Source of the DNA: an uncultured Rhodocyclaceae bacterium | GTDB taxonomy: Bacteria; Pseudomonadota; Gammaproteobacteria; Burkholderiales; Rhodocyclaceae | Length of the DNA stretch: 18,034 nucleotides | Direction: 5' to 3' | Assembly: GCA_903950295.1 (NCBI GenBank) | Contig: CAJBAP010000488.1 | Location: 1-18,034, forward strand | Part shown: positions 7,004-18,034 of the stretch, in pieces | Layout of the letters: each line of letters opens with the position of its first letter | Position numbering within the stretch: the stretch's first letter is position 1 | Notes under the pieces: generated by a model | What the model saw: only the letters and a program-made list of their open reading frames with translations | Databases searched by the model: none | Told to the model about the DNA's origin: nothing | Translations under genes and position numbers: made by a program

Positions 7004-7007
<4 letters not shown>
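6288..7007 (+). CDS. engB: Ribosome-biogenesis GTPase EngB (YihA/YsxC)
   Basis: An essential-type GTPase that acts in assembly of the large ribosomal subunit. All G motifs are visible: P-loop GRSNAGKS (33-40), switch I with TPGRTQ (58-63), DLPGYGYA (78-85), TKAD (145-148) and the SSLKKTG block (181-187). The core ends near residue 202. The remaining about 37 residues form a hydrophilic, probably disordered tail that is long for the family and whose DNA contains several hairpins. The ATG at 6288 is chosen; an in-frame TTG at 6279 is possible but has no better ribosome site. One copy of the dispersed repeat (6774-6799) is read through in a variable segment between the G4 and G5 motifs (RRTASADF). 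It is divergent from cytochrome c4 and lies 52 bp upstream of hemB. Confidence 0.93.
6774..6799 (-). repeat. Dispersed repeat copy F, inside engB
   Basis: Matches the 26-bp repeat at 24 of 26 positions, in the reverse orientation, and contains the full 16-bp core. It is translated within engB as RRTASADF. Confidence 0.7.
6900..6994 (+). other. Run of four inverted repeats in the engB 3' end, upstream of hemB
   Basis: Stem 1 is a perfect 11-bp inverted repeat, GGGCTTCCGGC (6900-6910) / GCCGGAAGCCC (6924-6934), with a 13-base loop. Stem 2 is CCTCG/CGAGG (6940-6944/6953-6957). Stem 3 is CCCGCT/AGCGGG (6960-6965/6977-6982). Stem 4 is GACG/CGTC (6984-6987/6991-6994). All lie in the DNA coding the hydrophilic EngB tail. 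No T-run follows on the plus strand, so a simple terminator is not supported. It could be RNA structure acting on engB mRNA stability or on hemB. Confidence 0.55.
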
Positions 7008-9613
<2,606 letters not shown>

Positions 9614-9617
<4 letters not shown>

Positions 9618-11179
9618 AGATTGTTCGCAAGCTTGCCAGTAGTGGCAGCGGTGGCCCAGAGCCGCGCGCCCTGCCCTGGAAGGTGTTGGTGGTGGATGAT
9701 GAGCCGGACGTGCGGCAGTTGACCGCACTCAATCTGCGCGGCTTTCAGTTTGCCGGTCGGCCGCTTGACCTGATCGAGGCTGCCTCCGCTGCCGAGGCCA
9801 AGGAAAAGCTCCGTACCCACTCCGATATTGCGATGGCGTTGATTGACGTGGTGATGGAGACTGATGATGCCGGGCTGAAACTCGTCGAACACATTCGCGC
9901 CGAACTCAACAACCGGATGATGCGGTTGGTCATTCGCACCGGCCAACCCGGCATCGCGCCCGAGCGTTTTGTCATCGATAACTTTGATATTGACGATTAC
10001 AAGGACAAGACTGAGCTGACGGTGCAGAAGCTCTACACCACGGTGCGCTCGGGGCTCAAGGGCTATCGCGATCTGCAGACCATCGAGCTTAACCGCATCG
10101 GCCTGGCACGTATCCTTGATGTCACGCCCGAGCTATACAACCTGCACCTCGATAAACTTGAAGACTATTTTCGTGGTTTGCTGATGCAGATCATCGGTAT
10201 TTGCAATCTTGGGCACTCCGGCATGATCTCGACCATCGACGGCCTGGTGGCGACGCTGGAGGGCAAGGAACTCAGGATTCGCGCTGGCATTGGCGAATTC
10301 GGCGGCGGGGCAGAGGGGGAAATGCGTCGGCATGAAATTGCCGAACTCTGGTCGCGCACGGTGCTGAGTCATGAGATTCCGGAAGAGTTGCGGCATGGTG
10401 CCATGGTGATTCCGCTGCAGGTGCATCATGAGGTGCTGGGTTTTGTTTACCTGGAGTCGGGTGACGAACTGTCGGTGGATGATCGCGAACTGATCAAGGT
10501 GATGGCCAACCAGTGCGCGGCCGCGCTGGACAATTTTCGTCTGCACCACAGCCTCGAGGAATCGTACGACGAGGCGATCGACATGCTGGCTCAGGTGGCC
10601 GAGTTCAAGGATAGCGCCACGGGCACCCACATCCACCGCATGCAGGAATACACCCGGCGCATGGCCAAGGCTTTGGGTTGTACCGAGGCCGAGTCAGATA
10701 TATACGCCAAGGCGAGCCGCCTGCACGATGTTGGCAAGGTGGGGATTCCGGACAATATCCTGCGCAAGCCGGGAAAACTGACGGAAGAGGAGTTTGCCGT
10801 GATGCAACGCCACACGCGTATCGGCGACACGGTTTTGTCCCGTAGCCCTTCCCTGGCGGTGGCGCGCGTGGTGGCCAAATCGCACCACGAACGCTGGGAT
10901 GGCACCGGCTACCCCGACGGACTGGCCGGAGAGTCGATTCCTTATTCTGCCAGGATCGTTGCGGTTGCCGATGTATTCGATGCGCTGGTCAGCACGCGAC
11001 CCTACAAAGGGCCGTGGTTGGCCGAGCGAGCAGCCGCCGAAATCGAAGCGGGCAGCGGTAAGTATTTCGACCCGCAGATTGCGGAAGTTTTCCTCAAGTT
11101 GTACCGGGATGGGCGGATGGATGACCTGATTGCGGCGGCGGTAGCGAGCGCGGAAAAGCTGGGTCTCAAACCGGAATAA
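9614..11179 (+). CDS. Response regulator with DUF3369 and HD-GYP c-di-GMP phosphodiesterase domains
   Basis: Probably hydrolyses cyclic di-GMP when phosphorylated. The 521 residues begin with a receiver domain (about 22-150): acidic pair D28/D29, phosphoacceptor D78 in LIDVVMETDD, and a lysine in the YKDKTEL segment (129-135). A GAF-like DUF3369 domain follows (about 160-310). The C-terminal HD-GYP domain (about 320-500) has the HD pair at H371/D372 (LHDVGKVGIP), further metal-site histidines at H400 and H424/H425, and the GYP signature GTGYPDG (430-436). The ATG at 9614 overlaps the kinase stop (ATGA) and has AGGAAGTGG just before it; an upstream in-frame GTG at 9581 is less likely. It ends in a gap holding a dispersed repeat, convergent to slmA. 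Confidence 0.93.
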
Positions 11180-11180
11180 T

Positions 11181-11206
11181 CGCCGTTCCGCCAGCGCCGA
11201 CTTTTT
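11181..11206 (-). repeat. Dispersed repeat copy B, between convergent genes
   Basis: Matches the 26-bp repeat at 24 of 26 positions, reverse orientation. It fills most of the 32-bp gap between the HD-GYP gene (+) and slmA (-). Read on the plus strand it ends in CTTTTT, which may help end transcription of the hemB operon. Confidence 0.75.
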
Positions 11207-11211
11207 ATTGC

Positions 11212-11784
11212 TTACCGGGCCAGCAGCGGCCACTGTGCCGCCCAGTGGCTGAGCGGATCATCCTTGAAGCCGCTTTTGACAAAGCGCTGCAGGCGTCCCA
11301 GTAGATGGCATATCAGCAGGTCGGCATGTGCCGGGCAATCGTGCTCGGCGGGCAGGGTGTTCTGCGCCAAGGCGATCTTCAATGCCTGCTTGAGCGAAGC
11401 CTCCAGTCGTTCGAACAACTGGTTGATGCGAGTCTGCAGACGTGGGTTTTCATGCACGAGCGCATCGCCAATCATGACGCGGGCCAGGCCGCGGTTCTTG
11501 CCGGCAAAGCGCAAGGTTGCGGCGAGCATCAGTTCAATCTGGCGCAGGCCATTTTCTTCTTCGGCGGCAATCTGCCCGACTACTGAAAACAGGCTGGTCT
11601 CGATGAATTCGATGAGCCCCTCGAACATGCGTGCCTTGCTCGGAAAGTGCCGGTAGAGCGCGGCTTCGGAAACCTCCAGTCGTGCCGCCAGCGCGGCGGT
11701 GGTGATCTTTTCGCCGGCCGGATTTTCCAGCATTGCGGCAATGGCCTGCAGAATTTGTAGCTTGCGTTCGCCGGGTTGGGTCAT
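11212..11784 (-). CDS. slmA: Nucleoid occlusion factor SlmA (TetR family)
   Basis: A DNA-bound inhibitor of FtsZ assembly over the nucleoid. The 190-residue protein has an N-terminal TetR-type helix-turn-helix (about 27-50) with SEAALYRHFPSKARMF, almost the same as in E. coli SlmA. The following GLIEFIETSL and the later RINQLFERLEASLKQ are also SlmA-like, which separates it from generic TetR regulators. The ATG at 11784 is chosen because GAG lies 7 bases before it. A GTG at 11796 is also in frame and would overlap the argB stop as GTGA. It follows argB on the same strand, an arrangement common in betaproteobacteria, and ends convergent to the HD-GYP gene. Confidence 0.88.
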   Translation of the reverse strand: MTQPGERKLQILQAIAAMLENPAGEKITTAALAARLEVSEAALYRHFPSKARMFEGLIEFIETSLFSVVGQIAAEEENGLRQIELMLAATLRFAGKNRGLARVMIGDALVHENPRLQTRINQLFERLEASLKQALKIALAQNTLPAEHDCPAHADLLICHLLGRLQRFVKSGFKDDPLSHWAAQWPLLAR

Positions 11785-11792
11785 GGTGGCGC

Positions 11793-13182
<1,390 letters not shown>

Positions 13183-13207
13183 GGTAGGGCAAGAGGTCGG
13201 TGCGCCG

Positions 13208-13651
13208 TCAGGCAATATCGGCAAGCCAGTTAATGCCGTCAGCCTGCATGTCGACGAAGCACCAGAAAGCGAACCCTTGTTCGCGCCACTCATTGGCTGC
13301 AGCCTCGAAGACTTGCAGCATCTGCACGAAGTCGGTTTCTGCGCGCCCGTGGATGCCGTCGCAATGCTCGAGAATGATTACGTAGCCTTCGGCCGGTTGC
13401 CAGCCGAGGTCGGCCAGACAGTCGAGCAGGGCATCCCAGTTGTGGCCGAACCATTCGGGAAAGTCCATGGCGCTGCCGATGGCCTTGAGCAGTCCGGCCT
13501 TGTCGTTTACGTCTGCCAGATCGACGCGGAAAACGGCATAGCCGTTCTGCTCGGCGGCGGTGATTAGCCCGGCCTCGCCATCCCCCGGCATGTGATAGAC
13601 GCTGGCATGTTCGACCTTGGTCAGGATTTCGGCATAGCGGGTGTCGGTCAT
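13208..13651 (-). CDS. Barstar-like ribonuclease inhibitor
   Basis: Probably a cytoplasmic immunity protein for the RNase encoded just upstream. The 147-residue protein carries the barstar signature at 64-79: FPEWFGHNWDALLDCL, which aligns with the barstar segment ending NLDALWDCL. D73 and D77 correspond to barstar Asp35 and Asp39, which plug the barnase active site. The protein is longer than barstar (about 90 residues), with about 30 extra residues at each end. The ATG at 13651 overlaps the RNase stop as ATGA, so translation is likely coupled. It is followed after 25 bp by nudB. Family assignment is firm; the partner is inferred from the overlap. Confidence 0.88.
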   Translation of the reverse strand: MTDTRYAEILTKVEHASVYHMPGDGEAGLITAAEQNGYAVFRVDLADVNDKAGLLKAIGSAMDFPEWFGHNWDALLDCLADLGWQPAEGYVIILEHCDGIHGRAETDFVQMLQVFEAAANEWREQGFAFWCFVDMQADGINWLADIA

Positions 13652-13983
13652 GCGCTGATCTTTCTGAAACTGCGATAGTGGTCGGCGGTGTAATAGCAAT
13701 CGAGCGGTTGCGCCTTGCCGCAAACGATGCGCCGCGTGCCCCGATGTTTTACGCCAGGCGTGGCGACCGTGTATTCGCGGTAATGCCCTCGCGGCTTCAA
13801 TGGGAGTTGTTTCTCGTAGTTGCCGAAGACGACCCCGTCGCGCCGATGGGGAAAGGGGCCGTTTCTGGCAATCAGTTGCAAGGTCGCGCGCGCCTCAGGA
13901 GGGAGATCGCTTGCCGCGATTTCCTGTGCCTGTGCCAGTCCCAGAAAACCAGTCAGCAGCAGGGCAAGGAAGCCGCGCAACAT
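13648..13983 (-). CDS. Secreted ribonuclease, barnase/RNase Sa (N1/T1) family
   Basis: A small exported endoribonuclease. The 111-residue protein has a signal peptide (about 1-19, MLRGFLALLLTGFLGLAQA) and a mature part of about 92 residues, the size of RNase Sa. Catalytic-type residues are E70 in HYREYTV, R84 in RGTRRIV and H102 in YTADHYRSF; the DGVVFGNYEKQLP block (49-61) is also typical. C88 and C96 could form a disulfide in the periplasm or outside. The ATG lies two bases after the aspS stop with AAGG before it, and the stop overlaps the barstar-like gene. The pair resembles barnase-barstar: an exported RNase with a cytoplasmic inhibitor. Whether it serves nutrition, competition or nucleic acid clearance cannot be told. 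Confidence 0.87.
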   Translation of the reverse strand: MLRGFLALLLTGFLGLAQAQEIAASDLPPEARATLQLIARNGPFPHRRDGVVFGNYEKQLPLKPRGHYREYTVATPGVKHRGTRRIVCGKAQPLDCYYTADHYRSFRKISA

Positions 13984-13985
13984 GT

Positions 13986-15785
<1,800 letters not shown>

Positions 15786-15801
15786 GATGGGGTCCGATGT
15801 T

Positions 15802-15827
15802 GAAAAGTCGGCGCTGGCGGGACGGCG
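15802..15827 (+). repeat. Dispersed repeat copy D, between DUF502 gene and aspS
   Basis: Identical over 26 of 26 bases to copy C, opposite orientation. It occupies the middle of the 60-bp gap upstream of aspS, within its probable leader. Confidence 0.85.
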
Positions 15828-15845
15828 CCGTGGTTGCTTGGAGTG

Positions 15846-16481
15846 TTATTCGTTTTGTGCGCGGCCAACCATGTTGGGATGGCGCAGTTGGGGCGGCACG
15901 ACACCCATCGAAACGATGTACTTCAGGGCATCATCAACACTGATGTCGAGTTCGATAGTTTCGCTTTTCTTCACAAAAAAGAAAAAGCCGTTAACCGGAC
16001 TCGGTGCGGTAGGAATGAAGACGCTGACGTGCTCCTCATTGATCAACTCACCGATCTGGCGCGCTGGCGTGCCGGTCTGAAAGGCAACTGACCAGGCCTC
16101 GGGGTGGGGGTAGCGCACCAGCAATACTTTGCGGAAGGCTTCGCCGCTACCAGAAAACAGGGTGTCGCTGACCTGCTTGACACTGTAATAGATGGATTTC
16201 ACTACCGGGATACGGGACAGCAGACCCTCCCAGAACCGTACCAGTTTCTGGCCGATGATGTTGGCTGTCACCAGGCCGGTGAGAAATACCACCAGCAGGG
16301 TGAGGACCGCGCCAGCCCCCGGGAGATAAAACCCCAGCAATTTCTCTGGCTGGATCGCCTGCGGCAACAGGCGCAGTGACTGATCCATGGTGCCGACGAT
16401 TGCCGTTAGCACCCAAGTGGTGATCACAAGCGGGATCCAGATCAGGAGTCCCGTAATGAAATATGTCTTGAGCGGTCTCAC
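15846..16481 (-). CDS. DUF502 family inner-membrane protein
   Basis: A 211-residue member of the DUF502 (COG2928) family, whose role is unknown. Two membrane helices lie at about 7-29 and 55-77. A conserved cytoplasmic part follows, with the family blocks RIPVVKSIYYSVKQV, VLLVRYPHPEAW and FIPTAPSPVNGFFFFV. A GTG start at 16481 gives the usual N-terminus (RPLKTYFITGLLIWIP); no strong ribosome site is visible, but the fmdB stop lies only 9 bases upstream, which suggests coupling. The order fmdB-DUF502-aspS-nudB is common in betaproteobacteria. No specific function is claimed. Confidence 0.88.
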   Translation of the reverse strand: MRPLKTYFITGLLIWIPLVITTWVLTAIVGTMDQSLRLLPQAIQPEKLLGFYLPGAGAVLTLLVVFLTGLVTANIIGQKLVRFWEGLLSRIPVVKSIYYSVKQVSDTLFSGSGEAFRKVLLVRYPHPEAWSVAFQTGTPARQIGELINEEHVSVFIPTAPSPVNGFFFFVKKSETIELDISVDDALKYIVSMGVVPPQLRHPNMVGRAQNE

Positions 16482-16490
16482 GCGGCGGAA

Positions 16491-16751
16491 TCAGTTGCAG
16501 GCACAGGAGCCGGTACCACCTTGGCAGGGCGGTGGGTTGTCGGCCTTGGTTGCGGCCGCAGGTTTTGCGCCTCCCTTGAAGTCGGTCTGATACCAGCCAC
16601 TGCCCTTCAACTGAAACCCTGCAGCGGTCAGTTGCTTGGAAAAGCTCTCAGTCTTGCACTCGGGACAATGTGTCATCGGGTCATCGGACATCTTTTGCAG
16701 CACGTCTTGCTCGAAACCGCACTGACTGCAGCGGTAGGCATATATGGGCAT
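16491..16751 (-). CDS. FmdB family zinc-ribbon protein
   Basis: An 86-residue protein of the FmdB/CxxC regulatory family. It opens with MPIYAYRCSQCGFEQDV: C8 and C11 form the first zinc knuckle, C29 and C32 (HCPEC) the second. The central TAAGFQLKGSGWYQTDF segment is the family hallmark, and the tail is rich in proline, glycine and cysteine. The family was first linked to regulation of amidase genes, but its general role is not settled. The ATG at 16751 is chosen for the GGAGA ribosome site and the family N-terminus; an ATG at 16799 lies upstream of the likely promoter. It is the first gene of the fmdB-DUF502-aspS cluster. Confidence 0.9.
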   Translation of the reverse strand: MPIYAYRCSQCGFEQDVLQKMSDDPMTHCPECKTESFSKQLTAAGFQLKGSGWYQTDFKGGAKPAAATKADNPPPCQGGTGSCACN

Positions 16752-16776
16752 GTCTTCTCTCCGGAGATTTTCGTGG

Positions 16777-16782
16777 ATTATA
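16777..16782 (-). promoter_or_regulatory. -10 box of a probable promoter for fmdB-DUF502-aspS
   Basis: A perfect TATAAT on the minus strand, giving a start near 16770 and a leader of about 19 bases before the fmdB ATG, with the ribosome site inside. The -35 region at 17 bp is poor (CTCTTT), so an activator or weak promoter is possible. The rest of the gap 16752-16849 holds a CGCC/GGCG stem and a T-run that could end pilD transcription, but this is weak. Confidence 0.5.
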
Positions 16783-16849
16783 ACTAGGCGCTTGTGCAAA
16801 AAGAGTTCCGCGCCAGCCTAGATGGCGGCAAGCCACGGTCAAATCAAGC

Positions 16850-17695
16850 CTAGATCACGCCCAGATAGGTCTGATTCAGCGACTTACCCCAAAACAGGGC
16901 GATCAGACCGGCAGCTGCAAGGTACGGGCCAAAAGGCATGGGTACGTTTCGGCCGCGCCGAGCCAGTACGATCAAGGCAATGCCTACGATGGCGCCAACG
17001 CAAGAGGACAACAAAATGACCAAGGGAATCAACTGCCAGCCAAGCCAGGCACCGATGGCAGCCAGCAGCTTGAAATCGCCATAACCCATACCTTCTTTTC
17101 CGGTGGCCAGTTTGAACAGCCAATAAACCGACCACAGCGTCAGATAGCCCATCGCGGCCCCGATCACGGCATTTGACAGTGTAGCGAACGTGCCATTTAC
17201 GTTGATCAGCAGTCCCGCCCAAAGTAGCGGAAGGGTAATGTCGTCGGGCAGCAGTTGCGTATCGAAGTCGATGAAGGTCAGGGTAATTATTGCCGCAATG
17301 AAGAGGAGCGCCCCCGCCGTTGCCAGCGACGGCCCATAACGCCAGGCCGCATAGCCGAACAGCAAACCAGTAATGGCCTCGACGATCGGGTAGCGCGGGC
17401 TGATCGCCCCCCCGCAACCTTTGCACCGCGCTTTAAGCAACAAATAACTCAGTATGGGAATGTTTTCGAGTGCTGTGACTGGCCTGCCGCAATGAGGACA
17501 GCGCGAACGCGGTGATACCAGGGAGAGCGGTTCGAAAGTCGGCGCTGGCGCTCCGGCGAATTCGGCGCACTGGGTTTGCCAGTCGCGCTCCATCATGGTC
17601 GGCAGGCGATGGATGACGACGTTGAGAAAACTGCCAATCAGCAAACCGATCAAAATGCTGATGGCGACTAGCGCCGTCGGATCGTTGAGAGTCAT
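16850..17695 (-). CDS. pilD: Type IV prepilin peptidase / N-methyltransferase
   Basis: Cleaves and methylates type IV prepilins at the inner membrane. The 281-residue protein has an N-terminal membrane helix (8-28), a cytoplasmic domain with the zinc-type cysteine pairs CPHC (66-69) and CKGC (91-94), and about seven further helices. The aspartyl-protease residues are in FIDFD (141-145, probably D143) and GYGD (D207). The ATG at 17695 is chosen because MTLNDPTALVAISILIG begins the family N-terminus and a GGGGG ribosome site precedes it. A dispersed repeat copy (17533-17558) is read through as AGAPAPTF in the variable loop before the zinc motif. pilC ends 8 bases upstream, so the two are co-transcribed; coaE, often next, is absent. 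Confidence 0.95.
   Translation of the reverse strand: MTLNDPTALVAISILIGLLIGSFLNVVIHRLPTMMERDWQTQCAEFAGAPAPTFEPLSLVSPRSRCPHCGRPVTALENIPILSYLLLKARCKGCGGAISPRYPIVEAITGLLFGYAAWRYGPSLATAGALLFIAAIITLTFIDFDTQLLPDDITLPLLWAGLLINVNGTFATLSNAVIGAAMGYLTLWSVYWLFKLATGKEGMGYGDFKLLAAIGAWLGWQLIPLVILLSSCVGAIVGIALIVLARRGRNVPMPFGPYLAAAGLIALFWGKSLNQTYLGVI
17533..17558 (+). repeat. Dispersed repeat copy E, inside pilD
   Basis: The most degenerate copy: 21 of 26 matches, but the 16-bp core is intact. Translated in PilD as AGAPAPTF within a loop that varies in the family. Confidence 0.6.
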
Positions 17696-17703
17696 CCCCC
17701 GCG

Positions 17704-18034
17704 CTAAACCACTGCGCCGAGCTTGAAGATTGGCAGATACATCGCGACGATGATGCCACCGATCAAACCGCCGAGGACGACCATGATCATTGGTTCCATC
17801 AGGCTGGCAAGCGCACCGACGGCATCGTCCACCTCGGCCTCGTAGAAATCCGCCACCTTTCCGCACATGGCGTCGAGCTGCCCGGACTCTTCGCCGATCG
17901 AGATCATTTGCAGCACCATGCTCGGGAAAACGTTGGCATTCTGCATCGCCACGACAAGGCTGGTGCCGGTGCTGATTTCGGCCTTGATCTGAAGCGTGGC
18001 CATTTTGTAGATGTAGTTGCCGGATGCGCCACCG
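17704..18034 (-). CDS. pilC: Type IV pilus inner-membrane platform protein PilC (5' partial)
   Basis: The C-terminal part of the type IV pilus assembly platform (type II secretion F family), which sits in the inner membrane and couples the PilB/PilT motors to the pilus. About 109 residues are visible; the frame is open to the right edge, and the visible Met (18003) is internal. The segment FPSMVLQMISIGEESGQLDAM is the conserved second F-domain block. It is followed by VADFYEAEVDDAV and a C-terminal membrane helix with EPMIMVVLGGLIGG and the terminal AMYLPIFKLG, which is typical of PilC. pilD follows 8 bases after the stop. Confidence 0.93.
   Translation of the reverse strand, partial: GGASGNYIYKMATLQIKAEISTGTSLVVAMQNANVFPSMVLQMISIGEESGQLDAMCGKVADFYEAEVDDAVGALASLMEPMIMVVLGGLIGGIIVAMYLPIFKLGAVV

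Noticed and set aside
11686..11702. CCGCCAGCGCGGCGG in slmA as a seventh repeat copy
   Set aside because: Only about ten bases match the core, and they encode the conserved ALAARL helix of SlmA, so chance is enough.
13183..13293. Longer nudB starting at the upstream ATG
   Set aside because: It would run deep into the barstar-like gene and add a non-conserved N-terminus unlike any Nudix family start.

Overview
The window is an 18 kb stretch of GC-rich, densely coding bacterial chromosome. Gene content and order suggest a betaproteobacterium, most likely in the Rhodocyclales (Dechloromonas/Azonexus-like). The supporting signs are diheme cytochrome c4 divergent from engB, hemB with two-component genes, an fmdB-DUF502-aspS-nudB cluster, argB-slmA, and pilC-pilD. 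The lineage is inferred from family resemblance alone, with no database search. I see no prophage, insertion sequence, CRISPR array or rRNA.

Layout. Positions 1-1371 hold the 3' part of a membrane diguanylate cyclase. It is followed by a regulatory gap with a tandem pair of NtrC-like sites and a well-spaced sigma-54 promoter that drives an ammonium transporter (1529-2734, +). Convergent to it is a minus-strand pair: a UbiH-family FAD hydroxylase, then dsbC (4733-2792). A tRNA-Met with its own promoter and probable terminator (4807-4930) is followed by two small unassigned proteins and a strong bidirectional hairpin terminator. Cytochrome c4 (minus) and engB (plus) diverge from a short shared region. 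Then come hemB, a haem-motif histidine kinase and an HD-GYP response regulator, joined by two ATGA overlaps (7060-11179, +).

From 11212 to the right edge every gene is on the minus strand. In transcription order they are pilC (partial)-pilD, then fmdB-DUF502-aspS-RNase-barstar-nudB-argB-slmA. A secreted RNase of the barnase/RNase Sa type and its barstar-like inhibitor overlap by ATGA and sit two bases behind aspS, inside a housekeeping cluster.

The most notable structure not explained by genes is a dispersed 26-bp repeat with a 16-bp core AAAGTCGGCGCTGGCG. It has six copies, on both strands. Two copies are identical over all 26 bases. Copies lie in two convergent gene gaps, in one same-strand gap, at the end of nudB, and inside engB and pilD, where they are read in different frames or strands. 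One copy is paired with an inverted partner and forms a 14-bp-arm hairpin. This could be a REP-like element or an uptake-signal-like word.

Functional themes are nitrogen-regulated ammonium uptake, c-di-GMP signalling (a cyclase at the left edge, an HD-GYP protein in the middle), haem synthesis linked to a possible haem-based sensor, periplasmic disulfide and electron-transfer proteins, tRNA charging, and type IV pilus assembly.
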